Shown: piece by piece, positions 1-6,723 of the stretch
How positions within the stretch are numbered: the stretch's first letter is position 1
Layout of the letters: the number at the start of each line of letters is the position of its first letter
Assembly: GCA_022796475.1 (NCBI GenBank)
Contig: JAAWIS010000019.1
Span: 1 to 48,850 of the forward strand
DNA from: Lachnospiraceae bacterium
GTDB taxonomy: Bacteria > Bacillota > Clostridia > Lachnospirales > Lachnospiraceae
DNA: 48,850 nucleotides
Direction of reading: 5' to 3'
Translations under genes and position numbers: made by a program
Notes under the pieces: model-generated
Told to the model about the DNA's origin: nothing
Database searches by the model: none
What the model saw: the letters and a program-made list of their open reading frames with translations, nothing else

Positions 1-145
1 GTTGGAATATTCGCACTTGAAAAAGCGGGAAAGAGGGCATAGAAAATAGGGGGTTTTTGGATAGGGAGGGGAGTTGAATGAGAAAAATGAAGCATTATGC
101 TTAGAAAACTGAAGAAAAGTTAGAAAAAATTGGTAGAAATTGCTG
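1..145 (+). promoter_or_regulatory. Probable CRISPR leader
   Basis: This A/G-rich stretch has no convincing gene and runs directly into the first CRISPR repeat. In subtype I-C loci the leader lies between cas2 and the first repeat, on the side where the repeat begins with GTCG and away from the ATTGAAAT end. The position and orientation fit that. No cas gene is inside the window, so the leader call is inference from the array polarity. Confidence 0.5.
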
Positions 146-380
146 GTCGAGGCCCGCGAGGGCCTTGTGGATTGAAATTTATGTCAATAGCATTTTTATT
201 AATTAAATTACCGTCGAGGCCCGCGAGGGCCTTGTGGATTGAAATGCAGAATATTCTAATTCATGGGTTTTTCCAAGTAAGTCGAGGCCCGCGAGGGCCT
301 TGTGGATTGAAATATAAATGTAGGAACAGCATCCTGTATTGTCCATCGTCGAGGCCCGCGAGGGCCTTGTGGATTGAAAT
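146..380 (+). CRISPR. CRISPR array, subtype I-C-like repeat, 4 repeats
   Basis: Four identical 33-bp repeats lie at 146-178, 213-245, 281-313 and 348-380, separated by spacers of 34, 35 and 34 bp. The repeat starts GTCGAGGCCC, ends GTGGATTGAAAT, and holds an internal hairpin (GGCCC-GCGA-GGGCC). The GTCG start and ATTGAAAT end are typical of subtype I-C repeats processed by Cas5d. No cas genes are visible; they would lie to the left. The last repeat is not degenerate, and only 14 bases of a next spacer (381-394) remain before an IS end, so the old, leader-distal end of the array has been lost. Confidence 0.95.
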
Positions 381-394
381 GGAAACACTAGTTC

Positions 395-426
395 TGATGT
401 TGTATCATTTTAGTTGACACCTCAAA
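395..426 (+). repeat. IS terminal inverted repeat (left type), left copy
   Basis: This 32-bp end matches the reverse complement of 1221-1252 at 31 positions. It directly abuts the 14-base spacer remnant of the CRISPR array, which places the insertion inside the array. Confidence 0.8.
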
Positions 427-473
427 CGGAAGGAATTGATGTATAATCAAAGAGAACTAAGGAGGCAATTAAA

Positions 474-770
474 TTGGCAAAAAAACAACGGAACTATGAC
501 ATGGAGTACAAAATTCAGGCAGTAAAGCTGGCAAAGGAAATTGGCGGAGCAAATGCAGCTGCTGAATTAGGAATCCCTGAAAACACCTTGTATGCGTGGA
601 TGAAAGCCGCAAGGGAAGGACGGCTGGACATCGGTTCCGGAACGCATACACCACAGACAGCCATGAATCTGGCGGAAGAACTTACACTCCTGCGCAGACA
701 GGTCAGGGAGCAGGAAAAAGAAATACTGATATTGTCAATATTGGTTTACACATCTTTCACAAGGATATAA
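474..770 (+). pseudogene. IS3-family OrfA, 3'-truncated
   Basis: The product is the small DNA-binding protein of an IS3-family transposase. It begins at a TTG codon preceded by AAGGAGG at about 459-465. Residues 1-50 form the helix-turn-helix (MEYKIQAVKLAKEIGG... LGIPENTLYAWM), and residues 65-85 start the leucine-zipper region (LAEELTLLRRQVREQEKEI). After KEI the frame runs into the inner right terminal repeat, so the normal C-terminal zipper is replaced by about 11 unrelated residues. The missing continuation (KEIRRLKE) appears instead on the opposite strand near 1200, showing that the element was rearranged here. Confidence 0.8.
731..760 (-). repeat. Internal IS right terminal repeat
   Basis: The sequence starting TGATATTGTCAATATTGG resembles the element's left terminal repeat (shared TGAT-TTGT and GTT-ACAC blocks). 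It lies just beyond the stop codon of the minus-strand orfB remnant, where the right end of an IS3-type element is expected. It is now inside the composite instead of at its edge. Confidence 0.6.
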
Positions 771-774
771 ATAC

Positions 775-1233
775 CTAAACTGCAATGTCCAGAGATTCAT
801 AATATCTCTGCCGCTTGACCATCGGAGGAAGTCCTTCATTGGAGGAGCATATCCTCCTGTTATTCCAATAAATGATAAAATATCTAAAGATGAGGGGTTT
901 CAGTTCTTCCACAGTCATCTTTTCTGTAGCATGCCTCTCATAGATGAGTTCCTCTTTCATACGTGCCCACATGCTTTCACACCGGGCATTGTCATGGCAG
1001 CGTCCACCGGCACTGTTCATGCTCTGGAGGATGCCGTATTTTGCAATGCTCTTACGATAGGTTTCACTGGTGTGCTGCGATCCCTGGTCAGAGTGGATGG
1101 CCGCTCCCCTGAGCGCCGGATAGGAATGGGCGGCATTGGCAAGCGTGCGGTTACACAATGCGGCTTTCATGTTCGTGCCCATTGCCAGACCTAAAACTTC
1201 CTTTAAACGGCGGATTTCTTTTTGAGGTGTCAA
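775..1233 (-). pseudogene. IS3-family OrfB C-terminal integrase fragment
   Basis: This encodes the C-terminal half of the DDE integrase-type transposase. Visible motifs are IHSDQGSQHTS (second catalytic Asp) and GRCHDNARCESMWARMKEEL (catalytic Glu in the last region). The first catalytic Asp region and the N-terminal HTH_21 part are missing. Its first residues (KEIRRLKE) are in fact the C-terminal zipper of OrfA, joined directly to OrfB at about GLAMGTNMKA, so at least one internal deletion removed the end of orfA and the first half of orfB. The apparent TTG start falls within the terminal repeat. Not functional on this evidence. Confidence 0.8.
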
Positions 1234-1252
1234 CTAAAATGATACAATATCA
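1221..1252 (-). repeat. IS terminal inverted repeat (left type), right copy
   Basis: This is an inverted copy of 395-426 with one mismatch. In an intact IS3-family element the two ends differ; here both outer ends are of the left type, which supports fusion of two copies. Confidence 0.8.
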
Positions 1253-1276
1253 GAAATTATTCCTTCGAAATTACCT

Positions 1277-1930
1277 TTAGTTTACCGGGATCTGCTCATT
1301 GATAAAGGACTGAATTGCTGCTTCCTTTGATTTTATCAAATGATTAATCGTATGTTTTACCGCTTCTTCAATATCATAATTCATAATCGCTGTCATCAAA
1401 TCTAAATGTTCTTTTGCTGCTTCCACATGCCGTTCCCAGATATTTCTGCCGGATAAAATACGAATTCGCATATTTTGGTTATAAATATGCTCCAAGGTTT
1501 CCAAAATATATTTATTGGGACAGGCGGAGCTGATTACCCGGTGAAGGACATCATCCAGGTGGCAGAAACCGTCAGGATTAGGCTTGGCTTCGATAAGTGC
1601 TTTGTTTTCGGTATAAAGTTGTGTCAGCCGGTTTAAGTCGATGCTTTGAATATAATGAGTGATAATGTAGGGCTCTAATAGCAGGCGAACTTCAAAGGTT
1701 TGGTGAATTTCAGTCATTGTGACATTCGTAACGATAACGCCACGCTTGGCCAGAATCTGGACAAAGCCCTCCTGTTCTAATTTATTCAGGGCTTCCCGGA
1801 TCGGTGTACGGCTGGCATCGATTTCCTGAATTAAGGAGGTTTCATTTAAAAAAGTATTTGGTTTATATTCACAGTGAATAATGCGCTGTTTGATAATATC
1901 GTAAGCTTTGTTTTTTAAATTGATTCCCAT
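1277..1930 (-). CDS. GntR-family (FadR/FCD type) transcriptional regulator
   Basis: This cytoplasmic regulator has an N-terminal winged helix of the GntR class (about residues 8-72, with SRTPIREALNKLEQEGFV and the wing AKRGVIVTNV) and a C-terminal all-helical FCD ligand-binding domain (about 80-210, with acidic and His residues in HLDDVLHRVI and the last helices). At 217 residues it has normal family length. GGAGG lies 8 bases before the ATG. It is divergent from the TRAP transporter genes, so the family rule suggests that it represses this uptake and catabolic locus and is released by a carboxylate effector. The effector is unknown. Confidence 0.9.
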   Translation of the reverse strand: MGINLKNKAYDIIKQRIIHCEYKPNTFLNETSLIQEIDASRTPIREALNKLEQEGFVQILAKRGVIVTNVTMTEIHQTFEVRLLLEPYIITHYIQSIDLNRLTQLYTENKALIEAKPNPDGFCHLDDVLHRVISSACPNKYILETLEHIYNQNMRIRILSGRNIWERHVEAAKEHLDLMTAIMNYDIEEAVKHTINHLIKSKEAAIQSFINEQIPVN

Positions 1931-1988
1931 GAATCATCCTCCTTTTGGGGTATGCACATTTTCTGTTGTTCTTATTATATCTGTTTTT

Positions 1989-2018
1989 ATTATAGCATTT
2001 CCATTTTCTCTTTGTGAA
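1989..2018 (-). promoter_or_regulatory. Promoter of the GntR regulator
   Basis: On the minus strand, TTCACA (2013-2018) and TATAAT (1989-1994) are 18 bases apart, about 60 bases upstream of the regulator start. This is a good match to a housekeeping sigma-A promoter. Confidence 0.55.
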
Positions 2019-2046
2019 GCATCGTGAGATGATACAAAATACATTC

Positions 2047-2062
2047 ATGTTGTATATAACAT
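2047..2062. promoter_or_regulatory. Candidate GntR operator palindrome
   Basis: ATGTTGTATATAACAT is a near-perfect palindrome in the divergent regulator-transporter intergenic region, close to the likely dctP transcription start. FCD-type GntR regulators commonly bind short palindromes of the TTGTATACAA type. The assignment rests on position and symmetry only. Confidence 0.4.
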
Positions 2063-2144
2063 ATATCCTTTGAAGGGAAAAAATGGGTGTGTTATGATAA
2101 AAGTGCATAAAAAATATTTATTTTTACAGGGAAGGGGAAAATAT

Positions 2145-3257
2145 ATGTACAAAAAAACAAGTGTAGGTTTAGCAATTCTTTTGATGGCAGTTTCATTGGC
2201 GGCCTGTCAGAAAACAGCGGATAGTCCTACAAAAGCAAATTCTGCTGCCCCGGTTCAAACGGAACAGACAGAAACAGCAAAGCCGGATGGAGCGGCGGAT
2301 AATAGTGGTGGAGATGATAAGGATGCCGCATCAAATCTTGACCCAGTGGGTGATCCGATTACTCTGACCTTCGGACATGGACAGGCAGAGGGCCATCCCT
2401 ATCAGACAGCAGCACTTTATTTTAAAGATCAGGTGGAAAAGGAATCTGGCGGGGCGATTACTGTTGATGTATCGCCAAATGGCACATTGGGAGATGAGCG
2501 TGAACAGATTGAAGGCCTGCAAATGGGGACAATTGATATTACGGTAGCTGTGGCTGCCGCGCTAAGCGGCTTTGACTCTAACATGGATGTCTTTAACATG
2601 CCTTATCTGTTTGGAAGCCGCGAGGAGGCCTTTAAGGTGCTGGACGGCGAGGTTGGGCAGGAGATCTTTAAGGGTCTGGAAAGCCAGGGGATTCGTACAT
2701 TTGGTACGTTTGACCTGGGGTTTCGCAGTATGACAAATTCCATCCGGCCGATTGCAACACCTGAGGATTGCCAGGGGATACGGATGCGGACTCTGGAAAG
2801 TTCGGTTTGTGTGGATGCCTTAGGATGTCTTGGCATTGATGCAGTTTCTATGAGCTTTAGTGAACTGTTTACTTCGCTGCAGACCGGAGCAGTGGATGGC
2901 CAGGAAAATCCTTTATTTACCATTTATAATTCCCGCTTTTATGAGGTTCAGAAATATCTTTCCCTGACGGAACATTTTTATCCAGTTTGTCCGGTTATGA
3001 TGAGCGACATTACTTGGAATAAATTAAGCCCTCAGCAGCAGGAAATTGTCAGCAAAGCTATGGCAGAGGCGGTTGCCTATGAGCGTGAGTTAAGCGGCCA
3101 GGAGCTGGATAAGATGCGTACAAGCTGTGAGGAAGCCGGAATGGAAGTAAATGATGTGGACAAGGCCCCATTTGTTGAGGCAGTTGCTCCAGTTTATGAG
3201 AAATATGAGTCACAGTTTGGCGATTTAATTCGTCAGATTCAGGAAGCAGTTCAGTAA
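2145..3257 (+). CDS. dctP: TRAP transporter substrate-binding lipoprotein DctP
   Basis: This is the extracytoplasmic solute receptor of a tripartite ATP-independent periplasmic (TRAP) transporter. The start at 2145 follows AGGGAAGGGG and gives a clean lipoprotein signal (MYKKTSVGLAILLMAVSLAAC, lipidated Cys at 21). A low-complexity, acidic linker of about 45 residues follows. The mature DctP fold begins at about residue 72 (LTFGHGQAEGHPYQTAA) and contains the conserved GIRMRTLES segment, whose Arg normally binds the substrate carboxylate. An in-frame ATG at 2070 would only add an unlikely extension. Substrate unknown; TRAP ligands are usually sugar acids, keto acids or C4-dicarboxylates. Confidence 0.92.
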   Translation: MYKKTSVGLAILLMAVSLAACQKTADSPTKANSAAPVQTEQTETAKPDGAADNSGGDDKDAASNLDPVGDPITLTFGHGQAEGHPYQTAALYFKDQVEKESGGAITVDVSPNGTLGDEREQIEGLQMGTIDITVAVAAALSGFDSNMDVFNMPYLFGSREEAFKVLDGEVGQEIFKGLESQGIRTFGTFDLGFRSMTNSIRPIATPEDCQGIRMRTLESSVCVDALGCLGIDAVSMSFSELFTSLQTGAVDGQENPLFTIYNSRFYEVQKYLSLTEHFYPVCPVMMSDITWNKLSPQQQEIVSKAMAEAVAYERELSGQELDKMRTSCEEAGMEVNDVDKAPFVEAVAPVYEKYESQFGDLIRQIQEAVQ

Positions 3258-3288
3258 GTGGATTTGATGGGAAGGAGAAAAGGAGAAG

Positions 3289-3771
3289 ATGATGACAAAG
3301 GCTGTAAAAGCATTGGATAAACTGCTCAATACTCTGATTTCCTGTACGGCAGTTGCGATGCTTGCCGTGATGTCTGTGGTAGTGTTTGCCCAGGTGGTTT
3401 TCCGCCTGGTGCACGCCTCCATCCCCTGGAGTGAGGAGGTGTCCAAATATTTGCTGGTATGGTGTACTTTTTTAGGTGCAGCGCTGTGCGTCAGGCGAAA
3501 ATCATTAGTCGGACTGGAGCTTTTGTCCATGCTGATTCCCAAAAAACTTAATCGTCACCTTCAGCTTTTTGTGTACCTTTTATCGGTGATTATTTTGGGC
3601 GTGATTACGGTTGTGGGGATACGGACACTTCCCATGATCTGGCGGCAAAGTACGCCGGTTTTAAAGATATCGATGGGATTAGTTTATGCGGCAATTCCTG
3701 TGGGCAGCATACTTATGTTAGTGAATACCCTGATTGTCGCCTATTATCACATTGCAGGGGAGGAGGAATAG
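3289..3771 (+). CDS. dctQ: TRAP transporter small permease DctQ
   Basis: This is the small membrane subunit of the TRAP system, 160 residues with four predicted membrane helices. WSEEVSKYLLVWCTFLGAA is the diagnostic DctQ motif at about residues 45-63. AGGAGA precedes the ATG, with a second ATG three bases downstream. It lies 31 bases after dctP and 3 bases before dctM in the same orientation, so the three are one transcription unit. DctQ bridges or stabilises the large permease in the cytoplasmic membrane. Confidence 0.92.
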   Translation: MMTKAVKALDKLLNTLISCTAVAMLAVMSVVVFAQVVFRLVHASIPWSEEVSKYLLVWCTFLGAALCVRRKSLVGLELLSMLIPKKLNRHLQLFVYLLSVIILGVITVVGIRTLPMIWRQSTPVLKISMGLVYAAIPVGSILMLVNTLIVAYYHIAGEEE

Positions 3772-3774
3772 CAG

Positions 3775-5049
3775 ATGGCAGCAGTATTATTTCTTAGTAT
3801 GGTTGTATTTTTGCTTTTGGGTCTGCCAATTGCATTTGTTCTCTGCGGGTCTTCTGTTCTTGCCCTGGCAGTGGATGGAAGGATGAGCTTAAATATTGTG
3901 ATCCAGAGAATGTTTTCCGGATCGGGAAGCTTTACCCTTCTGGCTGTCCCTTTCTTTGTGCTGGCAGGGAATTTAATGAGTGCAGGGGGAATTTCCCGGC
4001 GTCTGGTAAATCTGTGCAATCGTTTTTTGGGACATATTTCCGGCGGACTTGCCATGGCTGCAGTTGTAACCTGTGCTTTTTTTGCGGCAATTTCCGGCTC
4101 AAGTGCGGCTACAGCGGCAGCAGTGGGCGCTATTATTATCCCGGAAATGCTGAAAAACCGTTATGACCGAAATTTTGCAGCCGCAACCATTGCTTCGTCA
4201 GCAGAACTTGGGGTGATTATTCCGCCTAGCATTGGCTTGATTCAGTATGGTGTGGCAGCGGAGCAGTCCATTAGTGATTTGTTTATGGCAGGTTTTTTAC
4301 CTGGAATTTTTATCTGTATTACAATTATGGCAGCTGCCCATGTTCTTGCCAAAAAACAAGGTTTTATTCCAAATGAAAAGGCCAGCGGTGCACAAAGGGC
4401 AGTAGCCTTTAAAGAAGCGATTTTAGCCCTTTTAATGCCAGTGATAATCCTGGGCGGCATTTACAGCGGATTTTTTACTCCAACTGAAGCAGCCGTTGTT
4501 TCTGTATTTTACGGCCTGGTGGTGGGAATGTTTGTCTACAAGGAGATTAAACCAAAGGATTTACAACGGATTTTTTATGAATCGGTTCTTACCATGGCTA
4601 CGGTGCTGTTTATTATGTCAGCTTCTACGGTGTTTGGCTGGATTTTGGCAAAAGAACAGGTTCCACAGACAGTAGCCCATGTTTTTTTAAGTGTATCAGG
4701 GAGCAAGTACGTGTTCCTGATTTTAATTAATATTATGCTGCTGGTGGTAGGGATGTTTTGCGAGGCAGGAGCTGCCATGGTAATTTTAGCGCCATTGCTT
4801 GCACCGATTGCACAAACATTAGGAATTGATTTAATTCATTTTGGCATTATCATGATGACGAACCTGGCCATTGGAATGATGACGCCACCAGTAGGTGTAA
4901 ATCTGTATGTTGTATGTGACAGCGCAAAGGTGAAAATCGAGGGGATGATGCGGTATCTGATTGTGTATTTTTTAATTTTGGTGTTGGATCTGATGCTGAT
5001 TACCTTTATTCCGCCCCTTTCCCTGACGCTTCCCCATTTGCTGAAATAA
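3775..5049 (+). CDS. dctM: TRAP transporter large permease DctM
   Basis: This is the sodium- or proton-coupled transport subunit, 424 residues with about 12 hydrophobic helices, matching the usual DctM length of 425-430. Characteristic segments include LPIAFVLCG near the start, AISGSSAATAAAVG at about residue 105 and GMMTPPVGVNLYV near residue 363, all conserved in the family. The start follows GGGAGGAGG and almost abuts dctQ. Immediately downstream are three tandem copies of a structured repeat, which separate the transporter genes from the enzymes of the locus. Confidence 0.93.
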   Translation: MAAVLFLSMVVFLLLGLPIAFVLCGSSVLALAVDGRMSLNIVIQRMFSGSGSFTLLAVPFFVLAGNLMSAGGISRRLVNLCNRFLGHISGGLAMAAVVTCAFFAAISGSSAATAAAVGAIIIPEMLKNRYDRNFAAATIASSAELGVIIPPSIGLIQYGVAAEQSISDLFMAGFLPGIFICITIMAAAHVLAKKQGFIPNEKASGAQRAVAFKEAILALLMPVIILGGIYSGFFTPTEAAVVSVFYGLVVGMFVYKEIKPKDLQRIFYESVLTMATVLFIMSASTVFGWILAKEQVPQTVAHVFLSVSGSKYVFLILINIMLLVVGMFCEAGAAMVILAPLLAPIAQTLGIDLIHFGIIMMTNLAIGMMTPPVGVNLYVVCDSAKVKIEGMMRYLIVYFLILVLDLMLITFIPPLSLTLPHLLK

Positions 5050-5063
5050 TTTCCATAGAATAA

Positions 5064-5191
5064 AGAGTCCGGCTTTCTGGACTCTCGCGCCGGAGCGCGT
5101 CTGCGCCAGCAGACAGTTTCATTAGGCGCGAAGTGCGCATCCCTCTGGAGGGTTTGTTCTTTATTAGGAAGCAATTTCTTATAAAGAACAA
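5064..5191 (+). repeat. 128-bp structured repeat, unit 1 of 3
   Basis: This is the first unit of a tandem array with an exact 128-bp period. In order it can form AGAGTCC...GGACTCT, GCGC-CGGA-GCGC, TCTGC-GCCA-GCAGA, GCGC-GAAGT-GCGC, CCCTC-TG-GAGGG and a long TTGTTCTTTAT...ATAAAGAACAA hairpin. It is non-coding: short frames through it are just translations of the palindromes. Function unknown. Confidence 0.9.
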
Positions 5192-5319
5192 AGAGTCCGG
5201 CTTTCCGGACTCTTGCGCCGGAGCGCGTCTGCGTCAGCAGACAGTTTCATTAGGCGCGAAGTGCGCATCCCTCTGGAGGGTTTGTTCTTTATTAGGAAGC
5301 AATTTCTTATAAAGAACAA
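5192..5319 (+). repeat. 128-bp structured repeat, unit 2 of 3
   Basis: This unit is nearly identical to unit 1, differing at only a few bases, including changes within hairpin loops. The near-identity suggests recent tandem duplication. Confidence 0.9.
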
Positions 5320-5445
5320 AGAGTCCGGTTTTCCAGACTCTTGCGCCGGAGCGCGTCTGCGTCAGCAGACAGTTTCCTTAAGCGCGAAGTGCGCATCTTT
5401 CGGAGGTTTTTTGCTTTATAGGCGTAATTACCTATAAAGTAAAAA
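5320..5445 (+). repeat. 128-bp structured repeat, unit 3 of 3 (divergent)
   Basis: The first two thirds match units 1 and 2, but the end differs: CTTAAGCGCG replaces ATTAGGCGCG and the last hairpin becomes TTTTTGCTTTATAGG...CCTATAAAGTAAAAA. Both arms changed together, so pairing is kept. This version is closest to the inverted copy at 36809-36936. Confidence 0.85.
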
Positions 5446-5487
5446 GTTTAGTGATAAGTAAAAACTATGATACAAGGAGGATCGAAT

Positions 5488-6663
5488 GTGAAAATTACAG
5501 AAATAACCCCCATAAGCCTGCGCTATCCGTATTCGGCGTTTATTGCTGACGGGTGCAGTGCATGCTTTGCAAGAGGATCTCTTCTGGTGGAGATAAAGAC
5601 AGATAAAGGGATAACAGGGATTGGAGAGTGTGCTACCTTTGGCTGTTCCATGTCGGCCATGGCCGATGTGATAAAACACCAGTTAAAACCACTTTTAATC
5701 GGGGAAAATCCGCTTGCCATAGAATACTTGTGGAATCGAATGGTGTGGAGTAATTGGGCAAATGGGCATAGGGGTATCGTGATGGGGGCTATCAGCGGTA
5801 TCGATATTGCACTGTGGGATATTTTGGGTAAAGCTGCCGGGATGCCTGTTTACCGCCTTCTTGGAGCAAACCGGGATTCGGTAAAGGCCTATGCAAGCGC
5901 TGGATTTTATGCAGAAAATAAAGGAATAGATGGGCTGAAGGCCGAGATGGAGGGCTACATAGATAAGGGATACACGGCATTTAAGATGAAAGTGGGAAGG
6001 ACTTTAAACAAATTGGAAATGCCTCATCATTATATTCCAAAAGGCGATTTTTATTTTTCAGCCAGGGAGGATCGAAAGCGGGTGCAGGCTGTCCGGGAAA
6101 CGATAGGGCCGGATTGTGTGCTGATGCTGGATATGAATTGCACTTGGAACGCTTCTGAGGTTCTTGCTTCAGAATCCATGTTTGATGAATATAACATTTA
6201 CTGGATTGAGGAACCAGTGCGCTCAGATGATTTAGAGGGTTATTCTGCCATCGCAGCAGGGTTAAAGAGGACCCTGGTTGCCGGCTGTGAATCAGAGCAG
6301 GGGTTATCCCGATATAAGGAAATGCTGGAAAAGGGGGCTGTCGATGTGGTTCAGGCTAATCTTGGCTGGAGCGGAGGCTTTACCGAGTGCCGGAAAATTG
6401 CTGCTCTTAGCCTAGCCTATAATAAGATGTTTACCCCCCACACGTTTTTTTCTGCAGTGCTTACTGCAGCTAATATCCATTTTGCCGCATCTCTTCCGAA
6501 TGTGCCGTTTATTGAGTCTGAGGAAAATGAAAATCCGCTCCGAACGGATTTGCTGAAAACGCCGCTGGAACATGACGGAGAGATGAATTATTTTGTACCG
6601 CAGGCCCCGGGATTGGGTATTGAGCTAAATTGGGATGTGGTGGAGCGTTATCTGGTGCGCTGA
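5488..6663 (+). CDS. Mandelate racemase/muconate lactonizing enzyme family protein
   Basis: This enolase-superfamily enzyme has an N-terminal capping domain (about residues 1-125) and a TIM barrel. The barrel shows the mandelate-racemase-type KxK base motif (FKMKVG, K166/K168), metal ligands D215 (LDMN), E241 or E242 (WIEEP) and E268 (GCESEQ), and the catalytic His H318 (TPHTF). The Asp that normally pairs with this His (QPDVG in the family) is Asn here (QANLG, about N291). I chose the GTG at 5488 because AAGGAGG lies 7 bases upstream; an ATG at 5467 would place that ribosome site inside the gene. Likely a sugar-acid dehydratase or racemase; substrate unknown. Confidence 0.85.
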   Translation: MKITEITPISLRYPYSAFIADGCSACFARGSLLVEIKTDKGITGIGECATFGCSMSAMADVIKHQLKPLLIGENPLAIEYLWNRMVWSNWANGHRGIVMGAISGIDIALWDILGKAAGMPVYRLLGANRDSVKAYASAGFYAENKGIDGLKAEMEGYIDKGYTAFKMKVGRTLNKLEMPHHYIPKGDFYFSAREDRKRVQAVRETIGPDCVLMLDMNCTWNASEVLASESMFDEYNIYWIEEPVRSDDLEGYSAIAAGLKRTLVAGCESEQGLSRYKEMLEKGAVDVVQANLGWSGGFTECRKIAALSLAYNKMFTPHTFFSAVLTAANIHFAASLPNVPFIESEENENPLRTDLLKTPLEHDGEMNYFVPQAPGLGIELNWDVVERYLVR

Positions 6664-6723
6664 CCGGTGCTATCTGGTGAACGCTACAGGATAGTAAAAA
6701 TTAGGAAAGGATAAGAAAGAGTC

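Larger units (their letters stand above)
395..1252. mobile_element. Scrambled IS3-family insertion element
   Basis: The two outer ends (395-426, and the reverse complement of 1221-1252) are the same 32-bp left terminal sequence of one IS type, with one mismatch; both begin TGAT and contain TTGTATCATTTTAGTTGACA. A related but different terminal sequence, starting TGATATTGTCAATATTGG, lies inside at about 731-760 and looks like the right inverted repeat. orfA reads on the plus strand and the remaining orfB part on the minus strand. The element is therefore a composite of two copies or an internally inverted copy, and is not expected to be active. No target-site duplication is evident at the ends. 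Confidence 0.8.

Noticed and set aside
130-417. Open frames on both strands across the CRISPR array
   Set aside because: They translate the repeats (recurring GPRGPCGL on the plus strand) and have no ribosome site or protein-like variation.
931-1194. Plus-strand open frame of 87 codons inside the IS
   Set aside because: It is antisense to the clear OrfB integrase motifs on the minus strand.
5006-5437. Short open frames on both strands through the 128-bp repeats
   Set aside because: They are translations of the palindromic repeat and occur wherever the repeat does; no ribosome site fits.
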